Shown here: one piece after another, positions 1 through 12,700 of the stretch
How positions within the stretch are numbered: the first letter of the stretch is position 1
Layout of the letters: each line of letters opens with the position of its first letter
Assembly: GCA_902702965.1 (NCBI GenBank)
Contig: CACRXP010000415.1
Coordinates: forward strand, 322,666 to 386,665
Direction of reading: 5' to 3'
Source of the DNA: Spirometra erinaceieuropaei
Taxonomy: Eukaryota; Platyhelminthes; Cestoda; Diphyllobothriidea; Diphyllobothriidae
Length of the DNA: 64,000 nucleotides
Notes under the pieces: generated by a model
Told to the model about the DNA's origin: nothing
The model's input: only the letters and a program-made list of their open reading frames with translations
Database searches by the model: none
Program-made: the position numbers and the translations under genes

Positions 1-490
1 TGCGCCAAGACGTTTGCCTGTTTCTGTAAAATACCGCGGATCACAGTCTTGGCAGGGTATGGTGTAGACCACCGTTGTTTGTTCCGTCATTGGTAGCGGG
101 TCTTTGGGCCTCATTGTTTGCTTTCTGATTTCAGGATTCTTGCCGTTGTCTTTGATACGATTTTTACATACGGGATTGCGACGCAAAACTTCAGTTTTTC
201 TCCGTCCGACCACTCAGGATAAGATTTCCTAGATAGTTGTGTATAAAAAAATTGAGATAACCTTTGGCTTTAAATTGGGCGGACAGGTACGTGGCCTCCT
301 CCTTCCTTTCAGTGTCCTTGCTGTATTGTGTTAAAGCGCAATGGAAGAGGGTTGTGATACAACTGCGTTTGTGAGCAACATGGCGGCTGCTTCTCAAGTA
401 AAGGATTAGTCTGACGTTTGTTAACTTACCATAGATCGTTTTCCTTAACTTCCCGTCCTCCAGCTTTGGCACTTGTACGAATCCCCCTCC
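1..490 (-). pseudogene. PLE fragment: end of reverse transcriptase and start of GIY-YIG nuclease
   Basis: On the minus strand, 472 to 191 encodes the segment that follows the PLE reverse transcriptase, with the hallmark VAHKRSCITTLF and KAKGY...FIHNYL. Nearer the window edge, about 1-160 reads VYTIPCQDCDPRYF then ETGKRLGA, the opening of a GIY-YIG endonuclease. In intact PLEs this single protein reverse-transcribes and nicks target DNA. The usual YVG of the motif is YFT here. The fragment is cut by the window edge and lacks the RT catalytic core. The same PLE junction occurs in the partner copy at about 30470, so the insertion predates the duplication. Confidence 0.75.
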
Positions 491-3400
491 TCAGGTTCGA
501 TCAACCCGTTGGTCACAAATTTATCTGCGTCACTTTCGTGGCATAGGCAGCCTACGCAATCGTATAAACTATTCCAGCATCCGTCAAGTCTGACCTATGT
601 GCTTACATGGACAGTTTTAACTTGGAGTGCGATAAACCACACCGACCGTCCATAAGGACTAAATTGGTCGCCGATTCTCGTGACTCAGCTGATCATGGTA
701 GATCTGAGCCGGTGTGCAATTCCGATACCTAGTCTTGCAGCAATACACCGGACTGCATCCGACAGGTCTTTGATTTACGGCATAAAATGCCGCATCCGAG
801 GTAACGTTTATTGAGGCCTCTTCGAGACCGAACAGGCAGTCATTGGATAACAGACGCCTCCAACTAGCCGCTCAGCTGAGACCGGTCACAGTGGAATCAG
901 TCATTGCAGGAATTTTATTCAAAATTGCCGCAATGAGAGTTTGTTCGTTTAACGGGCGTTTTCGCACCGCTTACTGTGTGTGTCAGCGGCTAGTTTGTGT
1001 GCAAAGAAAGAATCTGCGCGGTGTTTCTCGCCTACCTTTTTTCTTTAGGATTTCCCATGATTACGGCAGTAAAACAACCAAATTCCATATTATCAGACGT
1101 TTAGGAGAGGGGACGCGTCGTTTGAAAGCTAATTAAATAGCAAAAAACATATTTTGTTTGCATGATTGTTTTAATGTGCCACTCGCGCCGCGCATTATTA
1201 ATTGAGACCTGTTTAGCGTCTGCAAAATTTATTTATTATTCTAAAATTTCTAACTCGCATATTAGTCCATCTTCACTTGTAAAAGCAGCAAGTGAGAAGG
1301 CGAGAAATGATGGTGATATTTACATTACGTGGGGAAACTCGTGAAATTTCAAGCAAAATTCACAAATAAGTTTCCAATTTGGTAGGATTAATTAGGGATT
1401 GTTGTTAAAATAAGTGTTGTGCAGCATACTGCTATAGTAATTCAATTACCACAGGATGCTAACTGTTGAACGAACGTCTTAACGGCTGCATGCAAAAATT
1501 ATGATGCGCAAAAATGCCTACTTATGCGGCATGCATTTTTCCTATTGATTGTTGATGTCCCTGAAGACTAAATTGTACTTTAAGTAAAACATGCGTAACA
1601 CTATTCATTCCTCTACTGATTCCGTAGGAAAGGACGTCTTCTTCCTATTTTATATTTGACAATAGTGCAAAACGTCGTTTTAAAAAAGGCTGTAATCGTA
1701 AATTCTTTACTACTATTATATGACCGCTTAAAAATCGTCATGTCTCTGCATTAACCTGTGAGTTTTGAAACGTTGACAATATGGCTCAAATCTACTGATA
1801 GATTTCATGAGCTGCATATAGTCGCCTCCTAGTACCGCAGAAACATGAATGCTATTCCTTACGCGGAAAGTATACGCCTTGTAGTTTGAAAACCCTGACT
1901 GCCAGTGCACCCGGCGCTCGGTTAAAAATTTATGTGCGAATTGAATAAAAATTTAAAAAACAAATTATACCCTTTTAACGAGCATAACGCTGGAAGTAGA
2001 CGTACGTTTTAAAGGAAGGAAAAACCCTTGGGATATTTTGCTATATCACGCATGCGTTCAGTCAGACGCGTAAATTAAGAAACGTATTTTAGATAAGGAA
2101 TGTGATACACCTCTTCAACCTACTAATTGTGATTTAATCCGTCTTTGATTCCCTTGGTCGTATGCGCATGAACGTCTTAAGACGCTGAACAATTCTGCCC
2201 TCTTGTGCCACAACAGTGCATTCGATCGCCTCCCAGACGCTTTCGCTATATGAATGAGCAGTCATTAACTTGCGTAAACGTCAGCTTATAAAGACATTAT
2301 AATTACGTTAATCTCAAGCAACCTCCTTCGGCTGGCTGCAGTGCTGAAAAATCGGCCAGTGCAGTTCTGTTTGCTAGCAATTGAATTTGTGAAGTAGGCA
2401 TTAACTGTTTCCAAAGTAAGGATTGGGTATGTACACAGATTGGGCGATTTTTTCATGGAGTTATTTCCTTATCTTATCTATGTCGTGATGCAACCTTAGG
2501 TCATGTTGTGACGTTTGCGTTTGTTAACGCGATCGGTGCGTACTCCCATGCGATTGTATTTACGCGATCGCTCTTGACAGTAAAACGAGCCTGTGGCTTT
2601 GTTTAGTACGCTGGAATAGATACGAACTGTTCGTGTTTTGACCTAAAATTTCCCGAAACGCTTACTTCCATATGCATTTATACATCATAGCTCGAATCAA
2701 GGTGATACATAGATCGCTGCGTTATTTGTTTTATCCATCAATTTAGAAAACAAATTAATAATAAAATACGTCTTTCACAAATCAAAGCAAAGCAAACTGT
2801 TTATTGTTAAAACGCAACTGCAATACGGCGCATTTGAGTCTAGTCCTTTATTCTAAAGGCCATGTTCCTTAAATAATTTTGTAGGCAGACAACAGTTAAG
2901 TGTCCACGAGCGTCCCTTTAGTAGCTTGAAATGCGTGTACCTCACCAGAATAACCAATGCCCGACGTCAAGGACGAGAGGAAACGTTCATGGAGTGGGCG
3001 CTTCATTTCCAAAGATTTTTTAGACACGTTATAATACGCTGCATGTAATAAAATCCAACATACAATTTATCTGTAAATCCAAAAAGTTTAACATATTGTT
3101 TTGTAGGTGTTAGTAAATTAAACGTGTGGCTTGCGCATGTTACAGGAGAACCAGCCGCCATAACTAAATTTGAACATAAAACAGGGTTTTCTACTGTCGG
3201 CCTGAGTGAAGTCAGCAACCCTAATGACTTCAAAGTCAAAGGTCCCATCAGTCATATCAAAAAACACGATATAGTCGTTTGAAAGTCCGGGGCATTAGTT
3301 CGGCTGTCTGAAACAGGCACATCCTTTTATCTCTCGGCACATGGCTTTGTACTCTAAAGCGTGATTCGTCTTATACAATGGTTTTTGCTTTTAAATTGTG

Positions 3401-6400
3401 AAACATAAGATCTAAGGACGGTCGTTTGGAATAAGGACTTAGTTTGACCGACTTTACTGAACCATGTCTGAAACCACCATTAGAGAGATGAACGTGTGTG
3501 GATACGTCAACTTAAATTCTAATGAAAAAAATCATTCAAGTACATTAGGGATGGAGGTTTTTGCAGCCTTATTGGCCTTACGATCGACGATCAAGTAGTT
3601 AATCGGTACACATTAAGCATATGCCTTTGTTGGTGGTGTAATAGTTACATGATTAATTTGGCTCACCAAAAATGGCGTTGGAGACAGTCTTAGTTTTCTA
3701 GTATGGAAGCGATGTCGAATGCGAAGTTAAATTGACACTTTAAGAGACTGGCCACCGTCAGTTTTTGAGACCGAACTGGCATATTATAATTTCAAAAGTG
3801 CTTTTATGTGTATTATTAGCTCATATAATTGTTAAACATTGCTTTTACACAAAACACTATCATGAATATTTAAGTTGTGCTGTTTTCAATGACTCGGCTA
3901 TATTTTAATCGTCGAAATTAATCAGCGATCAGAATAATATTTGTACTTCGTAAAATATGTGGACGTATTTCTTTGGACTGCTTTTATTTTCGGATCAGTA
4001 TATTGACCATTGTGTTAATACTTTAATTGTGACAGTTTTGTTGTCAATCGGTCTGTCTGATCTGTATCTACTCTTCAAACATCATCTGCTTTTTAGGTAA
4101 AAGTGCATATACTAAGACGAATGTGCGTGTCAAAATAGCAAATCCGCATAAAATGCCATAATATTAGGTGAACCGTTATACGGGCCAGTCTGAGCCAGCA
4201 GTGATATCAGAATGTTTGAAGCATTTATTTCCAAGGTATGAATAGAAAAATGCATGCACAGCAGAATTTATTAGGGGCCAATAAATTTCGTGACGACTTT
4301 TCAACTGCAACCCGTCTCTTCATAACATAGATAACGAATAAAAGCGCACAGCAGTATGAATTTGTACAGAATGGCAGTGCATAGGAGCAAGTTCAAAGTT
4401 CAAAATAATCAATAATCAGATAAGGCGTCCACATGAGCATCAAAAATGAAAAAGGAGAGACGAAATGTTAACAACTATCGCAGTCAGGGGAAAATAGAGG
4501 CGTAAGATTACCAGGTCAATTGCAGATTGATCACTAAATTCGCATATCTACCATATAGGCGAGATTATAGACTTAAAATTAATTGAAATAGGCACGTGAG
4601 ATTAGTAGTCTTTCGTGGAGTAGTAGTAAAAGAACGGAAATTGGCTAAAAGTGGAAAACTATTTGTAAAAAGACAGCTTAACTTTAGATTATTGTAAAGG
4701 CAGCACGATTATACCAAACGTCACTCAAATACACATGCTCAAAAATGCTGTGTTGCCGTGCTGCAATCCATTGCAGCAGGCTGGGCGTGTAAACAACGAA
4801 ACGTCCCGGCTTGATGCGTTTTTTTAGAAAAACGATGATGTGTTTAGGCATTTTTGTGAGGAATAACGAAATTGCGAAGAAATACTAGCTTTAAACATGA
4901 TATTAATATTCTTTGTGTAGTAGTATATTTTCCGTCAAATAATAAAAAAATAAAGCAATTTTCTGCTAAGTGATTATTTCGTGTTGCATGTTGAGCTCGT
5001 TATTCAGTAAATATATTGATATCCCTGAATGTATATCTTATCAAATGGAGAAATTCAGAAGTCATTTAAGTTGCTTTTTCGTCTCATGCATGAAACAGCA
5101 TCCTGGCGATTGTGGTGTATTATGAGACTGTGCTGCCTTTATATTAATATAACAACCCAGCCCACGTATTCCTTTCCAACTAAAAGCCCACTCCAGAAGT
5201 ACGGTTACAATTTCATAGCATAGGCCAGGTAAACTCTGTATTTTTAAGTCGTTTTTACTTATTGTGCAGACATTTTAGCACGTGTTTGCAGTACGGATTT
5301 AATTCGCACCAAGCTTTGCCTAAACCAGCCAGGGGCAAAAGGAAGCGCGATGCACGATTAAGTTTTGTTGTCCCAGATACACGCATCCATCTTCGGACCT
5401 CACATGCAATGACGCCATCTGTCAGACAAACTAAACAAAAAAAACAAAAAACTGTCACGCAGCTCAGTATTTTTCAAATGGGTGCATCGTTTCATGCTTA
5501 AGCGACTGATGCTGTATTCTGAAAGGCTTTGTCCCTAAAAAATTGTTTCATCTAGCCTACGACCTTCCACTTAAAGACAATTTTCATCCGCTCAAAGAAC
5601 TCAGCCAATGTCCTTTTGATAGAGGAAACAAACGCATACATGTTTATTAAAAGGGTTTGTATGCTTCTGCAAACGCCATGCTAAAAGCGTAATTGTTCGG
5701 TTGCCAGTATTTGCCAAATAGGTTTAGTAAGATGCATTGCCGTTCGTGCTATTTTAAATACGTCAATATAAAACTTTGATGCGCTCATCACAACTTCTGT
5801 GGAAGTTTTCTTTCTGTGTGAGCTGTTTGTACATTTTTTTATCAATAACGTGGTGCTGCATGAAATAAGCCTTTGTTCTTACATTATGTTTATTTTGTGG
5901 CTGATTTTCGCTATTTCGAAGCCATCTACATGCAGGGTCACGGATGAAATTTCGCCTTATGTTTCTTTTGCTTAACATAGGTATTATATCAGATTTAACT
6001 CTACTTTGTTCAGTTTTTCGAAAGGCGTCATCGCGTCGATCATATATGATTAGTCCAGATAGTAGTTTTAAATCAGTCTTTGCTTGATTCTGCTGCTCGG
6101 CTGCAATAATTACAAAAATGGCAATATGTGTTAAAGTCACGGGTAAATATATTGAAACCGTATAAAAAAATCTGGCTTTTTATTATTTAGCTACTCTTCC
6201 AATACCGAAATAATCAAGCGTTCAAGAAAATTCGCATGCGTCCTAAAATGGCCGGCATATTTAATTTAGTCTGTGGCCAAAATTTTATGAGTTAGCAAAC
6301 CTGTTTTTTATGCGTAAGTCACAACGCATATCCATGTAAGGAACACCTCCCTATCATTCTGGCTAGATTTCAGATAAGCGATGTACACGGAAAATTGTGA

Positions 6401-6988
6401 AAGTGGTAGGTAATCAGCAAGATGTGCAGTGGACAAATAAAACTTTTGATTTCTGAAGAAAAACGAACTATATTCAACTGCTGATAATTTGCGCCACAAT
6501 GGTCAGCCGCCGTTTTGCACGTATATGAAACAAGTTTGGCAAAGCTTCAGCCGATACAATCCGTATGTTAAAGAGCGTTACAGCAACCAGATACACAATT
6601 GTTATTGTCAAGATAATTTGGTCAACGTTGTTAAGATAATTAGACAAAATTGAGTTTAGGCAGACGTATTGCGTCACTACACGACAAATTTATAACACTG
6701 CGATATTGAGCACATCATTATCGAATCGCAGACCACACGAAACACATGTATGAATACAGGGGGACGAAAAATATATCACGCGTTAAAAAACCCCATAAAT
6801 ACACTTCAGCAATAATCGCCAACAAAAACAGGCTTGTTCAAATCACACAATCTGCACTAAACTATGACAAAAGGACTATTTACTCGGTCCAAAAAGCTGC
6901 ACAAATATCGAATGTGTCATCGTGTGTTTGCATCTAAAAATTCCAACAAATCTACAATTGATTTGAAAAGAAGTCGGAAATATATGAA
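491..6988. other. Non-coding body of the duplication, left copy
   Basis: AT-rich sequence without a supportable gene. Part of it (about 1320-2000) is related to the repeat units at 54.8-55.8 and 60.8-61.4 kb. The short frame at 1162-1344 is open in both copies of the duplication, but the copies differ mostly at amino-acid-changing positions, so I do not call it a gene. Confidence 0.5.
1740..1912 (-). repeat. Inverted segment within an interspersed repeat
   Basis: The reverse complement of this segment matches 55236-55380 and 60830-60960, whereas sequence on either side of it matches those copies in the direct orientation. The same inversion is present at 31735-31905 in the partner copy, so it arose before the duplication. 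Confidence 0.55.
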
Positions 6989-8280
6989 CGAATGTCGAAA
7001 AAGTAGTCGACGGAATAATATGGGGGTATGAAGGAATAGAAACCAGGTACTCCCGTATCGCGGGAAGCATTTTAAATTACTTTTATCATTAAGATAGGCG
7101 GATGTGGCAATTGGCGGGATCAGCTGAGAGGCATTAGAAAAACACGCATTTCTGTAAGAAGTCGATTAGGAAATTTAATGGATGAAAGTTGAGTGCGTGT
7201 GAACACTAGAAAAAGGAAATTCATGGCGGTTGGTTAAAGCAGACCACAATGGTTTGAATGATATGCGACAAGCAAACGTGGCTTTAACCCTTACTTTAAC
7301 CATTTTTAAAACTCAGCCGTTTTCTGTTCCGCCCATCTAAACACAATCGGAACACTAACTACAATCTTCTGCTTGACCAAATATCTTATCAGTTTGTTTT
7401 GCTTTGCCAGAAAATTGAGTACAGTATCAGTATCGTGACACAAAGAATGCCTACAAATATTAATATTATAAGACGGATACCAATTGTACAATACAGGATA
7501 CGATCGGCTTATTTGAAAACGCCCGTGAGGCGAGAGTGCTTATGTTCTTTAGTGCCCATTTCTTCCACTTGTTTCCCCTGAGCTAGTCTTCTCGTGTGCG
7601 TTGAATAATTTATGTCAGGCCTGTAAATGCAAGCCCAACAGAGCGCAGCACTCCTTCAGATGGCGTTGTGGTATACGAAAAATGAACTTTATTTGTCGCG
7701 CTGATTTCGCGTAACTTCATGTGCCATAAGTCTTTCGGCTTCATGCACGACGGAGGGAGATGAATAAATCTTTAGATAAACGAAGACAATATAACAATTA
7801 TACAAACAATTTAGGATAGCAGATGTCCAATTTTCCTATAAGTCATACAAAAGAATGCCACGTAAAAGACGTAGGTGAGATAATTGCATTTTGCAGTCGA
7901 TTAGTCATTAACAGCCGGCCTCCAACCGACGCTCATTGAGCGTTATTAAATTTCATATTTACCATCAGGTCGTTAGTTTACTGCTAATTATCATGAAAGA
8001 CAGCAGTATGGCAATGGATCGTGGCCCGATGTTAAGCTTTTGGACTTAAGAACGCTTGAGGTTTGACCAAAATTTAACGAAAAAGGCGTACAAGCCAGAA
8101 AGCGCCTTTTTTAAACTCCTCTTCTTGCATTACTCCTATCCTTCGCATTTTAAGGGGTATATATCAAACGGTAGACGAATATGGATTGATATTAAGCCAA
8201 CTCCCTTATAATCGAACTCTATTGCATCACACATAGCGGTGAGAATTATTAAGAACTGTAAATTTTCCTTTTTACTGCAG
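6989..8280. other. Intergenic or intronic sequence before the 593-nt exon
   Basis: Starts where similarity to the right duplication copy stops. No recognisable upstream exon, RNA gene or repeat was found. The last 20 bases form a pyrimidine-rich splice acceptor ending in CTGCAG, so at least the 3' part is probably intron. Confidence 0.5.
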
Positions 8281-8873
8281 ATAATTTAAAGTACAAACAT
8301 ATTTCTCAAACCTACATGACCACGAATTTCAAACGACTTCTTGAAACCCGTCTTCAAATTAAAAAATCCGTTCAACTCCCCGTGTGTGCTACTGCGTCAT
8401 TTGGTCGTTTGACAACATTCTTCCTCAAGGATGGTTTTCAATGTTACAAGGAAAAAAGCGTGTGGACTATAAAACTAACCTTCTACCATTGCACGGTTGA
8501 CATTTACGCCTCGGTTATGACATACATCGTCCCGTTAAAAAACGTTTCGTCGACCGACAATTGGCCAGAGCAAGATTACTCAAAATTTAACGAGCAGCGC
8601 CAGGCTAAACGCATACGTGCCTGTTTTAGCTTGGTTCACACGAAAGGAAGGTACATGGAGCAGCTTTTGTTCGCAGATGAGCAAACACTTTCATTTAACT
8701 CAAAAATGTATAATCCAGATTGCAATGAAAATAAGGCCAATCAACAGGCTTTTACGGATGCTGAAATTAACGTTATTTCAACGCTTTGGGCGGTACTAAA
8801 ATCGCAATATCCTTTTGGATGTTGGTCAAATTTGCAAACTGTCAGTCCTGACGACATGTATTACACGAACTAA
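8281..8873 (+). CDS. Terminal coding exon of an unrecognised gene (paralogue A)
   Basis: An exon of 593 nt behind a pyrimidine-rich acceptor ending at 8280 (TTTTACTGCAG). It starts with two bases of a split codon, runs 196 codons and stops at TAA 8871-8873; polyadenylation signals overlap the stop (8872-8877) and follow at 8883-8888. From the internal ATG at 8316 the protein is 185 residues. Cysteines at 24, 43, 59, 136 and 169 are shared with paralogue B; C103 is not. The best conserved blocks are GRLTTFFLKDGF (30-41), YHCTV (57-61), HTKGRY (108-113) and ANQQAFTD...EINVISTLWAVL (141-161). I recognise no family, signal peptide or membrane segment, and assign no function. The partner exon has the same length, a matching acceptor and mostly silent differences in the stretch I counted, so I consider it real. 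Upstream exons were not found. Confidence 0.75.
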
Positions 8874-8888
8874 TAAATTTAAAATAAA
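8872..8888 (+). promoter_or_regulatory. Polyadenylation signals of paralogue A
   Basis: AATAAA at 8872-8877, overlapping the stop codon, and again at 8883-8888. The short 3' UTR that follows still resembles the one after the stop of paralogue B. Confidence 0.5.
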
Positions 8889-8889
8889 A

Positions 8890-9390
8890 AGTGTTTATTG
8901 ATTGATCCTTATTTTTGCAGCTCTTGTTCTGGGCTACGAATTCGCTCTGTGATGACTCATAACTTTGCAAACTATCATTGTCAAATTATGTGCATTAATG
9001 TGGAAAAGATGTTGACAGCATATAAATGCACGTCTGCTCTTCATTCGATAGGATGTCAAATCATCTTTAAAAAACAAGCTTTTGAGATTCGACCGTCGTT
9101 TCTTCTGTTATACTGTTGCGTAATCAGTTTCTTCTACGCAGACCTTGTGACCTTTTTGCAAATTCTATGCTGACATTGTGTCTTTTACTATCTAAACTAC
9201 AACAATTATGTCAACTTTACACTACGATATCACTATTTTAAAAAGGAACTATGACGCGGGTTTTAAAATGACATAGTAGCAACGATTGATAGTAGCGGTC
9301 GTTGCAGTTTTTGGACAGTAAATATCGCTTGGTATCTTCCGACTTTATCTTGTTTGTCTACACATTCCGTACGATACAAATAAAGGCATA
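8890..9390. other. No recognisable feature
   Basis: AT-rich spacer between the 593-nt exon and a PLE tail. The frame at 8898-9173 has no conserved features. Confidence 0.4.
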
Positions 9391-9394
9391 TCCC

Positions 9395-10045
9395 GTTTAT
9401 CATCCCCAAAAGAAGACAAAGAAGAAAAAAGGCGATGCCATGGACCAGACTTTATTAGTGCGGACGTTTCGGAAACTTCCTCGCTTCCATCATCAGAGTA
9501 GCGGTTGGACGTTTGTTCTTACTAGCTCCCCGCATGTCTCGTGTTATAGGCATGCCTAATACACGAACTTTGACCTGTTTGCTGGCGGCGGATCGACTTA
9601 GATCTCTCCGTGGCCGACCTCCGGGGTGCTGGTGTGACCTCTGCCCCCTGCCCGGTCGCTTTTGCCGCTGCTAGATCCGTTTGGCCGTTGGGCCTCGCCC
9701 CATAATTTGACGCGCTGATCAGCTGCCGTTGCATTTGGGAATAGCAGTCGGCTGTTTGGGCGCGTCAGTGGGTCACTGTCTCGCGTCGGTCGTCTGACGC
9801 CCGTCTGCCTCTCTCCCCCCGCTGTGAAGGTGACAACTGCTGAGAGAGCTGTGATTTGCTCGCCAGTGCGGGCGGTCCCGTCCGAGCTGACTGGAGCCTC
9901 GAAGTGCCTGATAAGCCGGATGAAGATAAATGGCTCTGTTGATTGTGTCCACTGGGGACCAACTTTCAAGAAGCAATCCGGCCATCTTGTCGCCGGCTTG
10001 GCCGATTACGCTTGCCTCCCCAAAGGCAAAACTGTGCATATTTAG
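9395..10045 (-). mobile_element. 5'-truncated PLE (GIY-YIG end and 3' tail)
   Basis: Minus-strand relic beginning in the middle of the nuclease domain at about 10045 and running to the 3' end near 9395. The frame from 10039 reads FAFGEASVIGQAGDKMAGLLLESW then YLHPAYQAL, matching the copy at 40466-41140. A GC-rich C-terminal extension follows, then a hammerhead-like motif (9460-9500), then a tail ending near the motif CATCCCC shared with the copies at 29219 and 40307. The GIY-YIG signature itself is missing, so this copy cannot act. Confidence 0.75.
9460..9500 (-). ncRNA. Hammerhead-like motif in a PLE tail
   Basis: Minus strand: CTGATGA (9490-9496), one extra base, an imperfect stem II closed by GGAA and TTCC, then GAAACGTC (9463-9470). 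The 4-nt palindrome ACGT would form the minimal stem III and C would be the residue cut. Stem I pairing is poor, so activity is doubtful. Confidence 0.5.
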
Positions 10046-10800
10046 GGAAAAAAAAGTTGAAGTTGTGTTTTCTAAATAATTTGCATCTTTCTTTCAACAA
10101 ATTATACACGAAAATGGAAGAATTGTGGTGTTAGAGCAGACTTTTGGCTTCTGAATTGTTTTTGGACTTGCTTTGCTACTGATTGTGCGTTTACATCTAC
10201 TTGCTGCACACCTTCCCTGCAAGTTATGTAATATACTCCTGTGGAATAGTCAGAGCGTGCCTCATAGCATCCACCAATTTTTAGTGACCGTGAACTATGC
10301 TATAGGCTTCAGGTGGGCCCCTAATGAATACATAGATTAGGTGTTTTTTTCAGACGTGCATTAAACGGTTTTAAAAACGATCACAACTATTTTTTAAACA
10401 TAATTATAATTTTCTTTAGGTAAGTTATCTAGATGCGAAACGGTCTGTTATCAAATAAGTACACAAACCACTAGCTTGTGCACTCAGATAGGGCTTTTCG
10501 GAAAAGCTGTTATGAATTAAATGAATTTAAGACAACGGTTGCAGTCAACTATTTATCTGTCATCTACTTTGACGTCTCAAATGGCCCGGGAGTCCAATAA
10601 TCCGGAAAGGTTAATGTACTTATAAATATATGTCCTTAAAGCACCCATTAGACAAGCCTCTTTCCGGCAAATTGCAAAACACAGCACCTTTTGACAATAA
10701 ATTTCGATAAGTATCATTTTTGCTCATAAGAGTCTAAAGTCCTTTTACAAAATCAAGTGCATTTTGAAAAAACCATGCACATCAATATTATTTTTTAAGT
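10046..10800. other. No recognisable feature
   Basis: AT-rich spacer between two minus-strand PLE relics; no frame of note. Confidence 0.4.
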
Positions 10801-12700
10801 TGTAAAATCGGTAGCGAGCAAACGTTGCTTTCGATATATTTTCCTTAGGCCATTACAGTTTTATATGACGAGGTAAGTTAGTAAAAAATCGATAAGAGTT
10901 AGGTCTTAAATTATAGGCTAGGCAAGACCGGAAGGGCGCAGAAAGTTGCACATGGTAAGTCAACCTTTGACCATGGTAAGCGCGGAGCCTGAATTGGGTT
11001 CTTCTGAACGCATAAAGTCAGTTTTCTAAAGCTGATAGCGACCGCTTCTGCTGTTGCTAATAGGTACTGGCCTAGTAGCTTAGGGTACCTCGACGGGACC
11101 AATAAATCATAAGGAATGCTTCTGTGGGGTCTACACGACGCCCTGAATCAACTGCATGCGCATGTCTATTCTCCTAGTTACACCGTTTGTCAGCTATACG
11201 GGAAGGTGCTCTCGTATTCTCTTGGAAATGTGCCGACTTGCACGACCAATATAACCTGCTCCACATTAGCAAGTGAAAGAGCAAATGCACATTGAGACGG
11301 CCTGAGCTGGCAGCCTTTCTTTGCCTTTTCCGTGTAAACTAGGGTTAATAGAGAATTATATGCAAACCCTTGCTGTTGCTGAGAAGTATCCCGAGACAGG
11401 CTCGTCAAGCGTTTTCTTAGGACTTCCTTTGCAGCGTCCTCTTCGATCGGGGCTTTGAGGAACAACATTTTTTTGGAGGTCAGGGTGCCGAGTTTTGCGG
11501 GTCGTTTGGGAAGAGTATTTGCAATGAATCTGTCAGGATACCCGTTTTCGCGAAGTAAAACTTGCATTTTTCAAATTTTCTCCTCAATACTGTCTATGAA
11601 ACAAATTTTCAAGCCCTTTGTGCCAAACACATGATTAGATTTCGCTTTTATTGGAGAGTTGAAACAGGCGAAGTTCGGGTATCGCCCAACCCAGGTTTAA
11701 TTCCGATAGACGCTCTTTCGGATGCTACCGTCAGGTCTCCTGTTTAGAAGGACTTCTAACAAAGAAAGCGAACTGGCCGACTTCATCTCTAACGTGAATT
11801 TGATCGAGGGATGTGCTCTGTTTAGATCATTGCGGAGGGCAGCGACGTCGTTTTCTGTGGTTTCGATTGCGAAGATCTCCTCAAGGAAGCGACCGTAATG
11901 TTTGGGCTTTCTGATCTGAGTGCTTAATTGAAATCTCTACAGATTGACATAAAGTGGTCGGTTAAGAGAGATCCATTAGGCAAACGCATAGCAACGCGGA
12001 TTTGGTTTTCAAAAAGGAATCGGACATGTATGTGCACCTTATTAGTAGTGAACTCGCCGCTTTTCCTATTGTTTCATGATTGACAGATAGAAAATCAGAT
12101 ATTAAATTAACCGTTTTGGTGACTGGGACGATCGTAAAACGTGATGCAACGTCTAATGAGAACATTGCCATTCCATTTAGGTTGAGGTCTTAAATGTCGC
12201 CAATGAATGGAAAGGTATCTCTATAGCTGCGTTGTGCAAGCTGATAGTGTATTGTCTTGAGTCTCTCTGCCAAACACTTAGCTATCGCATTATAGGGAGA
12301 GTTCCACATATTTAAAATCGGACGAAAAGGTTAGCCTTCCTTACGGACCATAGGTAAACCATATAATCGCGTGATGTTTGCGCAGACTGGCTGGCGGTGT
12401 TCGCAATCATGTTCACTTATGCGGCCTTCTGTGTGGAGCCTTCTTAAACAGTCAGTCAATTTTGCCTCAGAGTCATCATTGCAGTCCTTTTCTTTGTTTT
12501 CCTTTCTGAGTTTCTGCTGGCTAAATAGTATGGACTGTATATTCGCTACTTGGTCCCAGCTCTTCCTTTTCACGATGCCTGTTCCTTTGTCAGGTCTAGT
12601 TATCAAGATCTTTTTGCTTTCCCGAAGTTCTTTTTAGCGCACCGCGTGTGCTTTTGTCAGCAATCCTCGACATTTTGGTCCTTTGTTAAGGTATAGATAA
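10800..12700 (-). mobile_element. Decayed PLE with most of its reverse transcriptase
   Basis: Read on the minus strand in several frames. N-terminal fingers: ITRPDKGTGIV, LTDCLRRLHTEG and RLYGLPMVRKEG (12606-12331). Palm motif A: MFSLDVASRFT (near 12171), keeping its aspartate. Motif C: HYGRFLEEIF (about 11910-11880), where the two catalytic aspartates expected (Y-L/V-D-D) are glutamates. The linker follows: LRENGYPDRFI and LTSKKMLFLKAP (11567-11190). The 3' non-coding part, 10911-11165, resembles 38515-38900, and a worn hammerhead core sits at about 10806-10860. The GIY-YIG domain is not recognisable. Frameshifts, stops and the EE change make it dead. It looks like the same PLE group as the nuclease at 34973-35383. 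Confidence 0.8.

Larger units (their letters stand above)
1..6988. repeat. Left copy of a ~7 kb segmental duplication (partner 29944-37187)
   Basis: Long colinear similarity to 29944-37187 in the same orientation; the left end lies off the window. By eye, divergence is uneven: about 14% around 2461-2620 against 32451-32610, but only 2-3% around 6741-6988 against 36937-37187. Relative to its partner this copy has about 1.4 kb extra at roughly 3925-5345, and lacks the partner's 32619-33173 and the foldback insert at 34781-35797. Apart from a PLE fragment at 1-490 I see no gene. Open frames such as 5763-6140 (minus) are broken in the partner copy, which argues against coding. Confidence 0.85.

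Noticed and set aside
1162..1344. A short gene conserved in both duplication copies
   Set aside because: The frame is open in both, but most base differences change the amino acid, so there is no sign of protein-level selection.
5763..6140. A 125-codon minus-strand gene
   Set aside because: The matching region in the other duplication copy (35874-36250) has frameshifts, so the frame is not conserved.
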